Source of the DNA: an uncultured Verrucomicrobiota bacterium
GTDB taxonomy: Bacteria > Verrucomicrobiota > Verrucomicrobiia > Limisphaerales > UBA9464
Direction of reading: 5' to 3'
Length of the DNA stretch: 56,941 nt
Assembly (NCBI GenBank): GCA_903896505.1
Contig: CAITXU010000255.1
Location: 1-56,941 of the forward strand
Part shown: piece after piece, positions 42,928 to 53,600 of the stretch
How the letters are laid out: the number at the start of each line of letters is the position of its first letter
Numbering within the stretch: position 1 is the stretch's first letter
Position numbers and translations under genes: made by a program
The notes under the pieces: model-generated
Database searches by the model: none
Seen by the model: only the letters and a program-made list of their open reading frames with translations
Told to the model about the DNA's origin: nothing

Positions 42928-44448
42928 CTAGCCGACTTTGGCAAATGGCAGTGACAACAAATCTTCCGGACGTTGCGCACCCCGCAAGACGTCCAATCCG
43001 GCTGCGACGTCCCGATGAGAGAAAAGGTCGCGGAGGTCGACGGTGATACGTGCCGATTCTCCCTGAAGGACCACGGCATCCCATTGTGCGGATACAACGC
43101 GGGAACCGAAGCGCTCGATGCATCCTCCCCGAATGGCGGCGCGAGTGGAGGTCGGTGGATGGAAATCCGCCGTTGCGCCTTTCAATTCCGGGAACGGTAG
43201 TCGAAAGGTCCCCTGGTCGAGCAGCCCGAAAAAGAGGCCCGATTCCCGGTCCAGGGCGTGGTACTCCAAGTCCAGACTGCGCAACCAAGGATCCTCCATG
43301 TCGAGCCCTTCCGACTCACGAAATACCTCGATGAGTCGATGTTTTGCCGACCAATCGAGACGGTCCGACGTGGAGATCGGCTCCCTTTCGAGATCGGTCA
43401 GGACTTCGTCCCAGGAGTTGATTAGTTCCGTTGTCTCGACGGGACCCGGCGGTGCAAATTCGCGGACCAACTCCAAATACTGGCGTTGGATATCGACCGC
43501 GGTCACGGTCCGTCCGCCTGCCGTCCGAACCCGCCACTTCCATTCGGTGTCCCGCGAGATCGACTGAAGGGCTCCAAGTGGGTCCGCCAGCCTTGGAATG
43601 CGGTGGGAGGGGACACCGTTTTGTAAGGCGGCAAGCACCCTTGCGGTCGTTCCAACCTTCAGGTAGGTGGCAAACGGGGACAAATTGGCATCACCGATGA
43701 TGACGTGAAAGCGCCGATACCGGGCGGGGTTGGCATGCGGTTCGTCGCGGGTGTTTACCAGCGGACGCCGCTGCATCGTATCGACGCTTTGAAGTTCGGA
43801 GAAAAAATCGCTGCGCTGGGAAATCTGAAAACCGGGATGGAGAAATCGGTCCTCGTCCTCCCAGCCATATTTCCCGGCACCGCAGAAAATCTGGCGGGTG
43901 ACCAGAAAGGCCTGAATGCCCTCCGCAAGAACTTCCCAGGGTAGCGACCGCGCCAACAAATAATTCTCATGGCATCCGTAGCTATGCCCGAGAAAATCGG
44001 TGTTGTTCTTGTAAAGCCGGACCGGATTGGTCGTGGTGGCATTGAGGGAACTGGCACAGGCCATGAGCAAGGCATCTCCTGCGGCATCCTGTTCCATCAA
44101 CTCCCGAAGAGTACTGCATTCCGGGGTGCAGTACTCCGGATGGGCGTGGTCATTGTAAAACCGCGCCCCATTCCGTAGCACCAGGTCGCTCTTGATCTCG
44201 GCAAAGCTCAGCGGGCGGCTGATGTCCTGGGCAAAATAGTTCGCTTCATCCGTGTCCTGCCGGAGTTGGTCCACCCGGAATCCCCGGGCGTCCTGATGAG
44301 GGTCTTCGTCCCGGTAATCCCACTTCGCGCGCACCCCGGGGACGGTTGCGCTCCGAACCAGGGCAATCGATTCAGCCACGACGTCGATGCCCGTGGGGTC
44401 TTCCCGGGAGATCCCGATCTCGGTTTCAAGTCCGAATTGGATGTCCAT
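42928..44448 (-). CDS. dop: deamidase/depupylase Dop
   Basis: A 506-aa paralogue of PafA. It begins I-Q-F-G-L-E-T-E-I-G and contains, before the catalytic segment, a long insertion (W-D-Y-R-D-E-D-P to N-Y-F-A-Q-D-I, residues about 43-80), the Dop loop that separates Dop from PafA. The catalytic segment is G-A-R-F-Y-N-D-H-A-H-P-E-Y-C-T-P-E with Asp100. It removes the modifier from proteins, and would convert a Gln ending to Glu. Since UBact here already ends in Glu, release and recycling should be its main job. It starts 22 bp after the ATPase stop. Confidence 0.92.
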   Translation of the reverse strand: MDIQFGLETEIGISREDPTGIDVVAESIALVRSATVPGVRAKWDYRDEDPHQDARGFRVDQLRQDTDEANYFAQDISRPLSFAEIKSDLVLRNGARFYNDHAHPEYCTPECSTLRELMEQDAAGDALLMACASSLNATTTNPVRLYKNNTDFLGHSYGCHENYLLARSLPWEVLAEGIQAFLVTRQIFCGAGKYGWEDEDRFLHPGFQISQRSDFFSELQSVDTMQRRPLVNTRDEPHANPARYRRFHVIIGDANLSPFATYLKVGTTARVLAALQNGVPSHRIPRLADPLGALQSISRDTEWKWRVRTAGGRTVTAVDIQRQYLELVREFAPPGPVETTELINSWDEVLTDLEREPISTSDRLDWSAKHRLIEVFRESEGLDMEDPWLRSLDLEYHALDRESGLFFGLLDQGTFRLPFPELKGATADFHPPTSTRAAIRGGCIERFGSRVVSAQWDAVVLQGESARITVDLRDLFSHRDVAAGLDVLRGAQRPEDLLSLPFAKVG

Positions 44449-44470
44449 GGCGCTGAATCCGGAGGTTTCC

Positions 44471-46171
44471 TCAGATGATGGCGGACGCGACGGCTTCCCC
44501 GGTGGATTTCTCCCGGTACGGAGCCAGCCGGATGACGTTGGACGTCTCCAGGTCCGTCAACTTCAACCAGTCCTCGGTGATGTCGGAAGGGGGGAACAAG
44601 TCATTTTCCCGGTACTCCGTCTCGAATGCTCGCCGCAGGTCCTCCAGTCCCAGAGGGGACTCCTTGCCATCGGCGATGGATCGGAGAATGGCGTAACTTT
44701 TGGCCCGCTCCACAATGGCGGCGATGATGGCCCCACTCGCCAAATCTCCCCGGTAGAGGAATTCGCGCCGACCACTGCGGTAGAGGACCTCAAGAAAGCG
44801 ATTGGATTCGGTTCGTGAGAAATGCAGTTCACTGATGGCGTCGATCAGGGACTCGCGTCCGCCGTCCAAGGGCAAATCGTCCGTCAGATAGATTGCATAG
44901 ATGGCCCGGGCGGCGGCCTTGTCCGGGCGTCGAACCCGGATTTTACGGTCGATTCGACCGGGTCGTAATATGGCCGGGTCGATCAAATCCGCCCGGTTGG
45001 AGGCGAGGATGACCACGACATTCTGAAGAGCCTCCAGTCCGTCCATTTCGGTGCAAAACATGGGCACCAATGTGGATAGAATATTGGAGCCACCCCTGGG
45101 TGCGTGGCGGGTGCCCAGGATTGATTCCGCCTCGTCGATAAACAGGAAGGCCAGTTGGCCCCCGGAGGCCTTCTCGCGGCATTGGGCGAAGAGGTCCCGC
45201 ACCTGACGCTCGGATTCACCCAGCCACATGTTGAGGATTTCGGGTCCTTTCACATGGAGGAAGAATTCTGGGCGGTCCACCCCCGTCGCGTTGCGCAATT
45301 GGATTCGCAGGTTGTGGGCGGTGGCTTTTCCCAGAAGGGTCTTTCCGCATCCCGGGGGGCCATGCAGGAGAAAACCTTTGGGCACGGAATGGCGAAAGCG
45401 TTTGAAAAGGTCGGCGTGCAGGGTGGGAAGCTCGATGCATTCCCGAATCGCTTTCACCGCTTCGTCCTGGCCACCGATGGAACTCCAGAGAAGCGGTTGG
45501 TCACTGCTGAGGGTCCGGTCAATCCGGCGTCCCCGGCCCACCAACTCGACGGCAACCCGCTGATTGGCATCCAGGCGAACTTCCATGCCGGGCTTCAGTC
45601 CAGCCGCGTCGATCGACGGGGAGCGCAAGACCACGGAATCTCCGGTTCCCGATTCCTGACCAATGCGAAGACGTCCATCGCTCAGGAGTTCGGAAACCCG
45701 GACCACCGGGCCGCTCTTGTCCAGCCCGAAGGAGGCGGTCACGGCAAACGCTTCATTGATGAGGACCCTGGTGCCCGGCTCCAATCCCGCCTCAGGCAAC
45801 TGGGGATCGAGGGAAGCGAGATAGTCGGTACCGCCCACGCAGATCATCGCCCGGTCTTTGCCCAATTTTTGGATGAAGGTCGCGAGGCGCAGGGCAGGGG
45901 CTCTCAGTTTTTCGACGGCCTCCGTCAAATCTTCGACGGCCTGACGTGCCTGATCCTGAAGGACTTCCATTTCCTCCACCCGATCCCGGAGTAGCCGGAT
46001 TTCCCACGGATGGCCTCCTCGCAGTCGCAGTGTGGCCGAGATGAGGTCGCAGAGTTGAAGCGCCGAGAGATGTTCGACATCGCCGGCCTCCAGCAGAGGT
46101 TCATCGCCGGACGGAGGTTCTGCTTTTGGCCCGGGCCGTTTCGGACCGGACTTGGGCTTGGGGCTGTCCAT
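44471..46171 (-). CDS. arc: proteasome-activating AAA+ ATPase (Arc/Mpa)
   Basis: A 566-aa protein. After a basic, Pro-rich N-terminus (1-30), residues about 55-92 form a coiled coil, residues about 95-215 two OB folds, and the rest one AAA+ module with Walker A G-P-P-G-C-G-K-T (271-278), Walker B F-L-F-I-D-E-A-E-S and R-P-G-R-I-D-R arginine finger. It forms a hexamer that captures the modifier with its coiled coil and feeds targets to the 20S core. The C-terminus ends A-S-A-I-I and lacks the Tyr-Leu ending of Mpa that plugs into the alpha ring. First gene of the operon. Confidence 0.93.
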   Translation of the reverse strand: MDSPKPKSGPKRPGPKAEPPSGDEPLLEAGDVEHLSALQLCDLISATLRLRGGHPWEIRLLRDRVEEMEVLQDQARQAVEDLTEAVEKLRAPALRLATFIQKLGKDRAMICVGGTDYLASLDPQLPEAGLEPGTRVLINEAFAVTASFGLDKSGPVVRVSELLSDGRLRIGQESGTGDSVVLRSPSIDAAGLKPGMEVRLDANQRVAVELVGRGRRIDRTLSSDQPLLWSSIGGQDEAVKAIRECIELPTLHADLFKRFRHSVPKGFLLHGPPGCGKTLLGKATAHNLRIQLRNATGVDRPEFFLHVKGPEILNMWLGESERQVRDLFAQCREKASGGQLAFLFIDEAESILGTRHAPRGGSNILSTLVPMFCTEMDGLEALQNVVVILASNRADLIDPAILRPGRIDRKIRVRRPDKAAARAIYAIYLTDDLPLDGGRESLIDAISELHFSRTESNRFLEVLYRSGRREFLYRGDLASGAIIAAIVERAKSYAILRSIADGKESPLGLEDLRRAFETEYRENDLFPPSDITEDWLKLTDLETSNVIRLAPYREKSTGEAVASAII

Positions 46172-46224
46172 GGGAACAGCTTGGCATGCCTTGCCGCTTT
46201 ATCAACCCGGGTCGCGGTCATCCT

Positions 46225-46921
46225 TCAACCGATGGCTGCCAGCATTCCGGCGAGCTCTTTCACTCCGATCGCTTCAACATCCGCGGTGATCCGGTACCGT
46301 TCTTCGCCGGAGTAGACGACAAAGGATCGCTTCGGCTCAATGTCCTCGCGGGAGTGGTGAAATCCCTTCTCCACACGAGCCGCGGAAGCGCGCTTGATTT
46401 CGATCGCCCAAACTCCATGCCCGCCGGGCAATTCGAGCACAAGATCGACCTCAGCACCTGCGGCTGTACGATAAAAACTTGCCGTGGTCCGGGCCGGGGC
46501 GGCGGCCAGAAGGTTTTCGATGACGAATCCCTCCCAGCTCGATCCGACCGGCCAGTGACTCACCGGATTGTCGGAGCAACTCGATCGATGCCAAGCCAAG
46601 AATCAGGAAACGTCCGGTCCGACGTCCGCGCCGTCGACCCTGGTCAATCAGGCCGCGGAGTGTCGAGAACAGCTCTGGCACCCGGTGAATCTCGTCGAGA
46701 ATGACAAGCCGGTCTTCATAACCGCTCAGGAATAGCTCAGGGTCGGCCAGTTTTTGGCGATCTCTGGGAGATTGCAGATCGAGGTAAAGGGCCTTTCGCC
46801 CTTCGGCGACTTCAAGGGCGATGGTCGTCTTGCCGACCTGGCGTGGTCCGATGATGGCGACAGCGGCTTGTCGCTCGAGGGCATCGCAGACGGTCCGAAG
46901 GGCTCTCCGCTGAATCAGCAT
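46225..46921 (-). pseudogene. broken AAA_14/DUF4143-family ATPase
   Basis: The first part (from 46921) is the N-terminal ATPase: Q-A-A-V-A-I-I-G-P-R-Q-V-G-K-T-T (Walker A), L-V-I-L-D-E-I-H-R (Walker B) and R-F-L-I-L-G-L-A-S, up to S-L-A-G-R-I-E near 46540. In another frame, from about 46560, the C-terminal DUF4143 end continues: W-E-G-F-V-I-E-N-L-L, E-V-D-L-V-L-E and A-I-E-I-K-R. The roughly 150-residue middle is missing and the frame shifts at the join, so one deletion seems to have removed the middle of the gene. Such ATPases have been seen with toxin-antitoxin-like systems; this copy should be inactive. Confidence 0.82.
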
Positions 46922-47697
46922 TGCAAATTAAACACGTGATATTGAATTTGCAAGGATGGCGTGCGATGCGCGGCACCTCCCAAGTCCAGACCAACGACCT
47001 GCGTGCCTTGAGTTCATGGATGTCCGCCGGAAAGTGGACGCTCTGAAGCCCCAAGTGGGGCGAAAGGAGATAGCCTGTGCGGAATCGGTGTCCCAGGACT
47101 TCATCCTGGGCTGTCACCTTTTGCCCCGTTGGGGCGGTCTGATTCTTATGTCCTAGACTAAATTGGCAAAACCATGACTCAACTACTAGTTCCGTATTTG
47201 AAGGCCACTTCAAAATGGAAGTTTGCGGTCATTCAGCACGTTGCCAATCACCGGTGGTTATCGTATTCCAAAGCCGTAATCCCGGTAGTTTGCTGAAATG
47301 ATATTGAACACCCGAATTTGTGGGGGAGATGATTATAAAAGTGCCAATATGCCTTTTAATCAAACACGAGTTGTCAGGGAGTAAGATAGGGGTTAAGTCC
47401 ACTGAAGTGGAAGCGGCGTCCCGCCGCTTTGGCTTCGCGTCCGCGGATTGGATGTTGTTCGGACCGGCTGCGGACGAGACGTCCGCGTTCCCAGGGTAGG
47501 CGTGATCCGAACCGCCGTGGCGGTCTGTACCACGCGAGCCTCGCAGGGGCGAAGCCAATCGGACGTCCGCAGGACCGAATCGCCTTCGACATGGTCGCCG
47601 CGGTTTCCTGATGGAGAAAGGAAAACTCCCAAAGCGGACGCGAATCGAGGCCATGAACCGAATGGGTTCATGGCGAATTTATTCTTAAAATCCCTGG
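46922..47697. repeat. gene-free stretch with palindromic repeats
   Basis: No credible gene. Palindromes include AAGCGGC-gtccc-GCCGCTT (47411-47429), GCGGACG-aga-CGTCCGC (47470-47486) and ACCGCC-gt-GGCGGT (about 47513-47526). The first belongs to the same family as the cluster at 17.1-17.35 kb. Around 47260-47390 the base composition turns AT-rich compared with the rest of the window. Confidence 0.55.
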
Positions 47698-48351
47698 CTA
47701 ACGTTTCGCTAAGAAAAGGTGTTGGGGATTGGATTCCCGGAATTTTTGCAGGGCGAGGGTAAACAACGGACGGAGATCGGCGGTGGCTGAGGCAACGACC
47801 AGGGTGTCTTCATTGACCACCAGGACCGTGGCCCGAGCCCGGCGATTGGAATCCAATCCGACCGGAAGATAAACCGCCACCAGATTGCCGTCTTCCAGGA
47901 CGCCGACAGCGCGTTCCCACCCGCGCCCGGTCATGATGCGGTCGGCATCGGCCAGGAGTTGACGACAGCCGTCCAATTTTCGATGGTCGGTGCGTTGGTA
48001 CACCATCACCTCGCCACCACGGGCCGCACTGAGGGCCTGTCGCGCTTCATGGGGCATGGTCGGAACAAATTCGGTGATGACGCGTGCCAACGTGAGGGGG
48101 ATTGCTCCGACCCGGGCCGATACCTTCCAATTCCAATGGCCGCCGGTATCGTGTATGGCGGCGGAACCCAGCTCCCGGACCGTAGAGCTGACGAGCAGGC
48201 AGCTGAGCCCATAACACACAATCAAGGCGATGCCAATGAACGGGGCGAGGAACAGGCTGAGGAAAAACCAACGCCAGCGCCATCGAAACCGGGGACGTGC
48301 GGGGTTTACGACGGAGGGGCAGGGGGCTGTGGCAACTGATGAAGAGCTCAT
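47698..48351 (-). CDS. membrane-anchored hypothetical protein
   Basis: A 217-aa protein with a basic N-terminus, one strong transmembrane segment (F-F-L-S-L-F-L-A-P-F-I-G-I-A-L-I-V-C-Y-G-L), and an extracytoplasmic alpha-beta domain (L-T-L-A-R-V-I-T-E-F, E-A-R-Q-A-L-S-A-A-R-G-G-E-V-M-V-Y-Q, A-T-V-L-V-V-N-E-D-T-L-V-V-A-S-A). I do not recognise the family by name. The last part looks like the DUF4252-type domain in the next gene upstream, so the pair may be related in role. It lies 29 bp after that gene, likely in one operon. Confidence 0.65.
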   Translation of the reverse strand: MSSSSVATAPCPSVVNPARPRFRWRWRWFFLSLFLAPFIGIALIVCYGLSCLLVSSTVRELGSAAIHDTGGHWNWKVSARVGAIPLTLARVITEFVPTMPHEARQALSAARGGEVMVYQRTDHRKLDGCRQLLADADRIMTGRGWERAVGVLEDGNLVAVYLPVGLDSNRRARATVLVVNEDTLVVASATADLRPLFTLALQKFRESNPQHLFLAKR

Positions 48352-48380
48352 GGGGAGACCGATGGAGTTCTGATCTTCCC

Positions 48381-48971
48381 CTAGTTCTTCGGGTCCGCGC
48401 CCGATGCACCCGTCGGCTTGCCCTTGCCTCCGATCTTCTCGTGCAATTTCTTGAGCGGCTCGATATCGAAATGTTCCCCAAGACTGACGAGTTTTTCTGG
48501 ACGGATATCACCGACAATATTAACGAGAACGGCCTGTTGATGGTTGTCGATGACGGTGACCACAAGCCCTTCCACCGCTTCCTGGCCGCGAAGTTTGGAA
48601 TAAATCGCGACGTCGGTGTCCTCCTGCTTGACGGTCACGTTCTTTTCCCAGCCTTTTTCCTCCAGCTGACTGCGGATTTCCGCCAGGCGCTTTTCGGTCG
48701 AGGCTCGATTGCCGTCGTCCAGTCCTATCACCCGCACGTGAATCGAATGAATGGACTTGAGCATCTCGGCGGCCTCAGGTTCCTCCTTTTCTGCCAGACG
48801 GCTCGCCATCGCCAGGAGGTTGCCCTTGATGTTGACCTCGACGAAATCACCGTGGCCCGTCGGCGGGGTGAAGGTTCCGAAATCTACCGGGCCGGTCTCG
48901 GCCTGCAGGGGCGCCGACAAGAGTGCTGCAGTGAGGAGGGTCGAGGTGGTGAGTAAGCGAAGCGTTTTCAT
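48381..48971 (-). CDS. exported DUF4252-like protein
   Basis: A 196-aa protein. The ATG at 48971 gives a signal peptide (M-K-T-L-R-L-L-T-T-S-T-L-L-T-A-A-L-L-S-A-P-L-Q-A). The mature part has F-V-E-V-N-I-K-G-N-L-L-A-M-A-S-R-L, I-H-S-I-H-V-R-V-I-G-L and V-V-T-V-I-D-N-H-Q-Q-A-V-L-V-N-I-V-G-D-I, the pattern of DUF4252 periplasmic proteins whose function is unknown. The tail is Lys/Gly-rich. In many bacteria such proteins sit with ECF sigma factors, but none is next to it here. Confidence 0.68.
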   Translation of the reverse strand: MKTLRLLTTSTLLTAALLSAPLQAETGPVDFGTFTPPTGHGDFVEVNIKGNLLAMASRLAEKEEPEAAEMLKSIHSIHVRVIGLDDGNRASTEKRLAEIRSQLEEKGWEKNVTVKQEDTDVAIYSKLRGQEAVEGLVVTVIDNHQQAVLVNIVGDIRPEKLVSLGEHFDIEPLKKLHEKIGGKGKPTGASGADPKN

Positions 48972-49095
48972 GGAGCGAGGACGTGGATGTTGTTTGGGTC
49001 CGGACAATGTGTCCGGACTTCAACAACACCCACGACTCAGCCCCATGTTTCACGGAAATGTCTTCATGAATCACATCCCCGTCGAACCCGATGGA

Positions 49096-50574
49096 TTACG
49101 GTAACTCCGTTGTCCCCATCAGGAATCGATCACATTCACGCGCTGCTCCACGTCCCTCGTTGAAGGCCCAAACGACGAGACTTTGGCCCCGTCGACAGTC
49201 TCCGGCCGCGAAAACCTTGGGGATGCTTGTCGTGAAGCGTCCGTGCTCGGCCTTGATGTTGGTTCGGGGGTCCCGTTCCACAGCCAGGGAATCCAGCAGG
49301 GTTTGATCGGGTCCGAGGAAGCCCATGGCCAGAAGCACCAACTGGGCGGGAACGATGCGATCCGTGCCGGGAACATCCACGGGAATGAACTGACCCTTCT
49401 CGTTCTTTTCCCATTTGATTTGAACGATATGCACACCCGATACCTGGCCCTGATCATCGCTTAGAAACTTCTTGGCGGTGGTCAGATAAACACGGGGGTC
49501 GGCACCAAATGTGGCGGCTGCCTCCTCCTGACCGTAATCGAGCTTGTAAACCTTGGGCCATTCCGGCCATGGGTTGTCCTTGGCGCGTTGCTCGGGAGGC
49601 TTCGGAAGGATTTCGACCTGCACCAGACCGGTGCAGCCGTGCCGCATGGAGGTTCCGACGCAGTCGGTTCCTGTGTCACCGCCGCCGATGATGACGACGT
49701 CCTTCCCTTGGGCGGAAATGGGAGGTGGTGTGCCATCCAGGAGTGCCTTGGTATTGCCGTGGAGGAATTCCATGGCGAAATGGACTCCTTTGAGTTGGCG
49801 GCCTTCGATGGGCAGGTCCCGAGGGCGGGTGGCACCGGTGCTCAGGACAATGGCGTCAAACTCCGCGAGCAACTCGGCAGCGGGCAGGTCGCGTCCCACT
49901 TCGCAATTGCACCGGAAGGCCACGCCTTCCTTTTCGAGCTGCCGAAGCCGGCGTTGGACAATCTTTTTCTTGTCCAGCTTCATGTTTGGGATGCCGTACA
50001 TGAGCAGGCCTCCCGGACGATCAGCCCGTTCGAAAACGGTGACCCAGTGTCCAGCCTTGTTCAGCTGGGCGGCGGCGGAAAGTCCGGCGGGACCGGACCC
50101 GACCACGGCCACCTTCTTGCCTGTCCGTTTTTTCGGGGGAGTGGGTTTGACCCAACCTTCCTCCCAGGCGTGGTCAATGATGGTACACTCGATATTTTTG
50201 ATGGTCACCGGTGGGGCATTGATCCCGAGAACACAGGAACCTTCGCACGGCGCCGGACAGACGCGTCCGGTAAATTCGGGGAAATTGTTGGTCTTGTGGA
50301 GGCGGTCGAGGGCTTCGCGCCAAAGGCCCCGGTATACCAGATCATTCCATTCCGGGATCAGGTTGTTGATCGGACAGCCACTCGCCATGCCGCTGACCAG
50401 GTTGCCCGTGTGGCAGAACGGGATGCCGCAGTCCATGCAGCGGGCACCTTGGTTGCGCAACTGCTTTTCATCGAAGTGTTCGTGGAATTCATTCCAGTCA
50501 CGAATGCGATTCAGCGCGCTGCGGTCGAGAGGTAGCTCTCGGATGAATTCAAGGAAGCCGGTGGGTTTACCCAT
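49096..50574 (-). CDS. gltD: glutamate synthase small subunit
   Basis: A 492-aa flavoprotein. The N-terminus holds the Cys cluster for 4Fe-4S binding ([24 protein letters not shown]). Then come an FAD-binding [10 protein letters not shown] and an NADPH-binding G-G-G-D-T-G-T-D-C. It oxidises NADPH and passes electrons to the large subunit, which makes glutamate from glutamine and 2-oxoglutarate. gltB lies 52 bp upstream on the same strand, so the order is gltB-gltD. Confidence 0.96.
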   Translation of the reverse strand: MGKPTGFLEFIRELPLDRSALNRIRDWNEFHEHFDEKQLRNQGARCMDCGIPFCHTGNLVSGMASGCPINNLIPEWNDLVYRGLWREALDRLHKTNNFPEFTGRVCPAPCEGSCVLGINAPPVTIKNIECTIIDHAWEEGWVKPTPPKKRTGKKVAVVGSGPAGLSAAAQLNKAGHWVTVFERADRPGGLLMYGIPNMKLDKKKIVQRRLRQLEKEGVAFRCNCEVGRDLPAAELLAEFDAIVLSTGATRPRDLPIEGRQLKGVHFAMEFLHGNTKALLDGTPPPISAQGKDVVIIGGGDTGTDCVGTSMRHGCTGLVQVEILPKPPEQRAKDNPWPEWPKVYKLDYGQEEAAATFGADPRVYLTTAKKFLSDDQGQVSGVHIVQIKWEKNEKGQFIPVDVPGTDRIVPAQLVLLAMGFLGPDQTLLDSLAVERDPRTNIKAEHGRFTTSIPKVFAAGDCRRGQSLVVWAFNEGRGAARECDRFLMGTTELP

Positions 50575-50626
50575 TGCGTCAATTCGTTGGGGGTCAGGTC
50601 AGAATGGATTTTGATGGTCAGTCAGA

Positions 50627-53600
50627 TCAGCCGCCACCCACCCGGGCTGCGTCCTTGGAGTTGGCCTCAAACGCGGCATTGAGCGCGTCGTCGCCGGTCA
50701 GGCCATTGGCTTTGGCCTGCTTCAGGGATGTCAGGACGCGTTTGTAGTCCCTGGGCATGACTTTCACGAAACGGGGGAGGGTCACCGACCAGTCCCGAAG
50801 AAGGGTGGCGGCCAGGGTGCTCCGGGTGTTGATGGCATGGTTTTCCAGCATGATTTTCAACGTGGCAGCATCCTCCTCATCCAGCGGTTCGATGGCTGAA
50901 ATCTGGAGGTTGCAGCGGCTGGCCGCGTCGCCGTGCTCGTCGTAGAGGTAGGCCACACCACCGGACATGCCGGCTGCGAAATTGCGTCCTGTGGAGCCGA
51001 GCACAGCCACCTTGCCTCCGGTCATGTATTCGCACCCATGGTCACCCACGGCCTCGACCACGGCGGTGACCCCGGAATTGCGGACAGCGAACCGTTCACC
51101 GGCCATGCCTCGAATGTAAACCTCGCCTGCGGTCGCCCCGTACAAGGCGACATTGCCGACAATCATATTTTGCTCGGCGACAAAGGTGGACCCGGCAGGG
51201 GGATGGAGGATGAGTTTTCCGCCGGACAAGCCCTTGCCCAAATAATCGTTGGCGTCGCCATCGAGAACAAAGGTCATGCCGGGCGGCAAAAAGGCACCAA
51301 AACTCTGGCCTGCGTGACCGGTGAACGTCACGTGGATGGTGTCCTCGGGCAGGCCCGCAGCCCCATATCGACGGGTGAGTTCGCTGCCGGTGATGGTTCC
51401 AACGACGCGGTGCACATTTCGAATCGGTAAGTTCAACCGAACCTTTTCCTTTCGGTCCAGGGAAGGGGCGCACAGGGCCAGCAATTGGGTGACATCCAGC
51501 GACTTTTCGAGGCCGTGGTCCTGGCGCATCTGACAGTAGCGACCGACCTCGGCTCCAGCCTCGGGCTGGTAGAGAATCTTGCTGAAATCGAGGCCCCGCA
51601 CCTTCCAATGCTCCACCGCTTTGCGCGGTTCGATCCGGTCCGTTCGGCCCACCATTTCGTTGATGGTGCGAAAGCCGAGTTCCGCCATCAATTCACGAAC
51701 CTCCTGGGCCATGAACTTCATGAAATGGACGACATGGGAGGGATCGCCGGTGAACCGCTTGCGCAGCTCCGGGTCCTGAGTGGCGACACCCACCGGACAT
51801 GTATTCAGATGACAAACCCGCATCATGATGCAGCCCATGGCAACGAGCGGTCCGGTGGCAAATCCGAATTCCTCGGCGCCCAGCATTGCGGCGATCACCA
51901 CATCGCGTCCGGTCTTCAGCTGGCCGTCGGTCTCGACCGTGATGCGTGAACGAAGGTTGTTGAGGACGAGAGTCTGGTGGGTCTCGGCAAGACCCAACTC
52001 CCACGGTATGCCTGCATGTTTGATGGACGTTTGGGGAGAGGCTCCCGTTCCGCCGTCGAAGCCTGAAATCAAAACAACGTCGGCATGGGCCTTGGCGACG
52101 CCGGCGGCGATGGTTCCGACACCGACTTCGGAAACCAGCTTTACGCTGACCCGGGCCTGTGTGTTGGCATTCTTAAGATCGTGAATCAACTCGGCCAGAT
52201 CTTCGATGGAGTAAATATCGTGATGGGGGGGCGGTGAGATCAGGCCGACCCCGGGAGTCGAATGGCGGACCTTGGCGACCCATGGATACACCTTCCCGCC
52301 TGGAAGCTGGCCTCCCTCGCCGGGCTTCGCGCCCTGAGCCATCTTGATTTGGAGTTCGCGAGCGTTCACCAGGTAAAGACTGGTGACTCCGAAACGTCCG
52401 CTGGCCACCTGCTTGATGGCGGAATTTTTGGAGTCGCCATTGGATTCCAAAACATACCGTGCGGGGTCTTCGCCTCCCTCGCCGGTGTTGCTCTTTCCGC
52501 CAATCCGGTTCATGGCGATGGCCAGGGTTTCGTGGGCCTCCTTCGAGATGGAGCCATAGCTCATGGCGCCGCTCTTGAAGCGCTTCAGGATCGATTCGAC
52601 CGACTCCACTTCTTCGATCGGTACCGGGGTGCCGGGCTTGAATTCAAGCATGCCCCGCAGGGTGGCCCAATGTTTGAACTGCTCGTTCACCAGTCGGGTG
52701 TACTGCTTGAAGGCCGAATAGTCGCCCGACCGAACCGCCTTTTGAAGAGTGTGGATGGTTTCCGGATTAAACAGGTGATACTCGCCATCCTTGCGCCACT
52801 GATATTGGCCACCGGTGTCGAGGGCGCGAAAGTTGAAGGGACGGTCCGGGAAGGCATGTCGGTGGCGGATTTCGACCTCGCGGGCGATTTCCTCCATTCC
52901 GAGACCTTCCACCCGTGTCGAGGTCCAGGTGAAATATTTGTCGATCACCTGTTCATTGATGCCGATGGCCTCAAAAATCTGGGCCCCCCGGTAAGACTGG
53001 ATGGTGGAAATCCCCATTTTGGAGGCAACCTTGACCACCCCTTTGACGGCAGCCTTGACGTAATTCTTGCAGGCCGTTTTGTGGTCCACCTGGGTGAGCA
53101 AGCCCTGCCGAATCAAATCATCAATCGACTCGAAAGCCAGGTAGGGGTTGATGGCTCCACAACCGTAACCAATCAGGAGGGAAAAATGATGGACCTCCCG
53201 CGGTTCACCGGATTCCAAGACGAGACCAACCCGGGTCCGGGTCCCTTCGCGAATGAGGTGGTGGTGCAGTCCGCTGACAGCCAGAAGGGAGGGAATGGCG
53301 GCCATCCGGGCATTCAGTCCACGATCCGACAGGATGAGGATATTAATGCCTTCTTCAATGGCTTTGTTTGCCTTTTTGAAGAGGTCTTTCAGCGCCTTTT
53401 CCAGCCCCTTGGCTCCTTTGTCCACCTTGTAGATGATGGGCAGGACAATGGATTTGTACCCCGGCTGATTCAGGTGTTTTAGCTTGGCGAATTCCTCGTT
53501 GGTCAGGACGGGCGACTTCAGCTCGATCAGGTGGCAGCTCTCAGGGACAGGATCGAGGAGGTTTTTCTCGGAGCCGATGGTGGTGACGGCACTGGTAACA

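Noticed and set aside
52262..53482. Open frame of 406 codons on the plus strand
   Set aside because: Lies fully inside gltB on the other strand; no start signal and no recognisable motifs. A shadow of GC-rich coding sequence.
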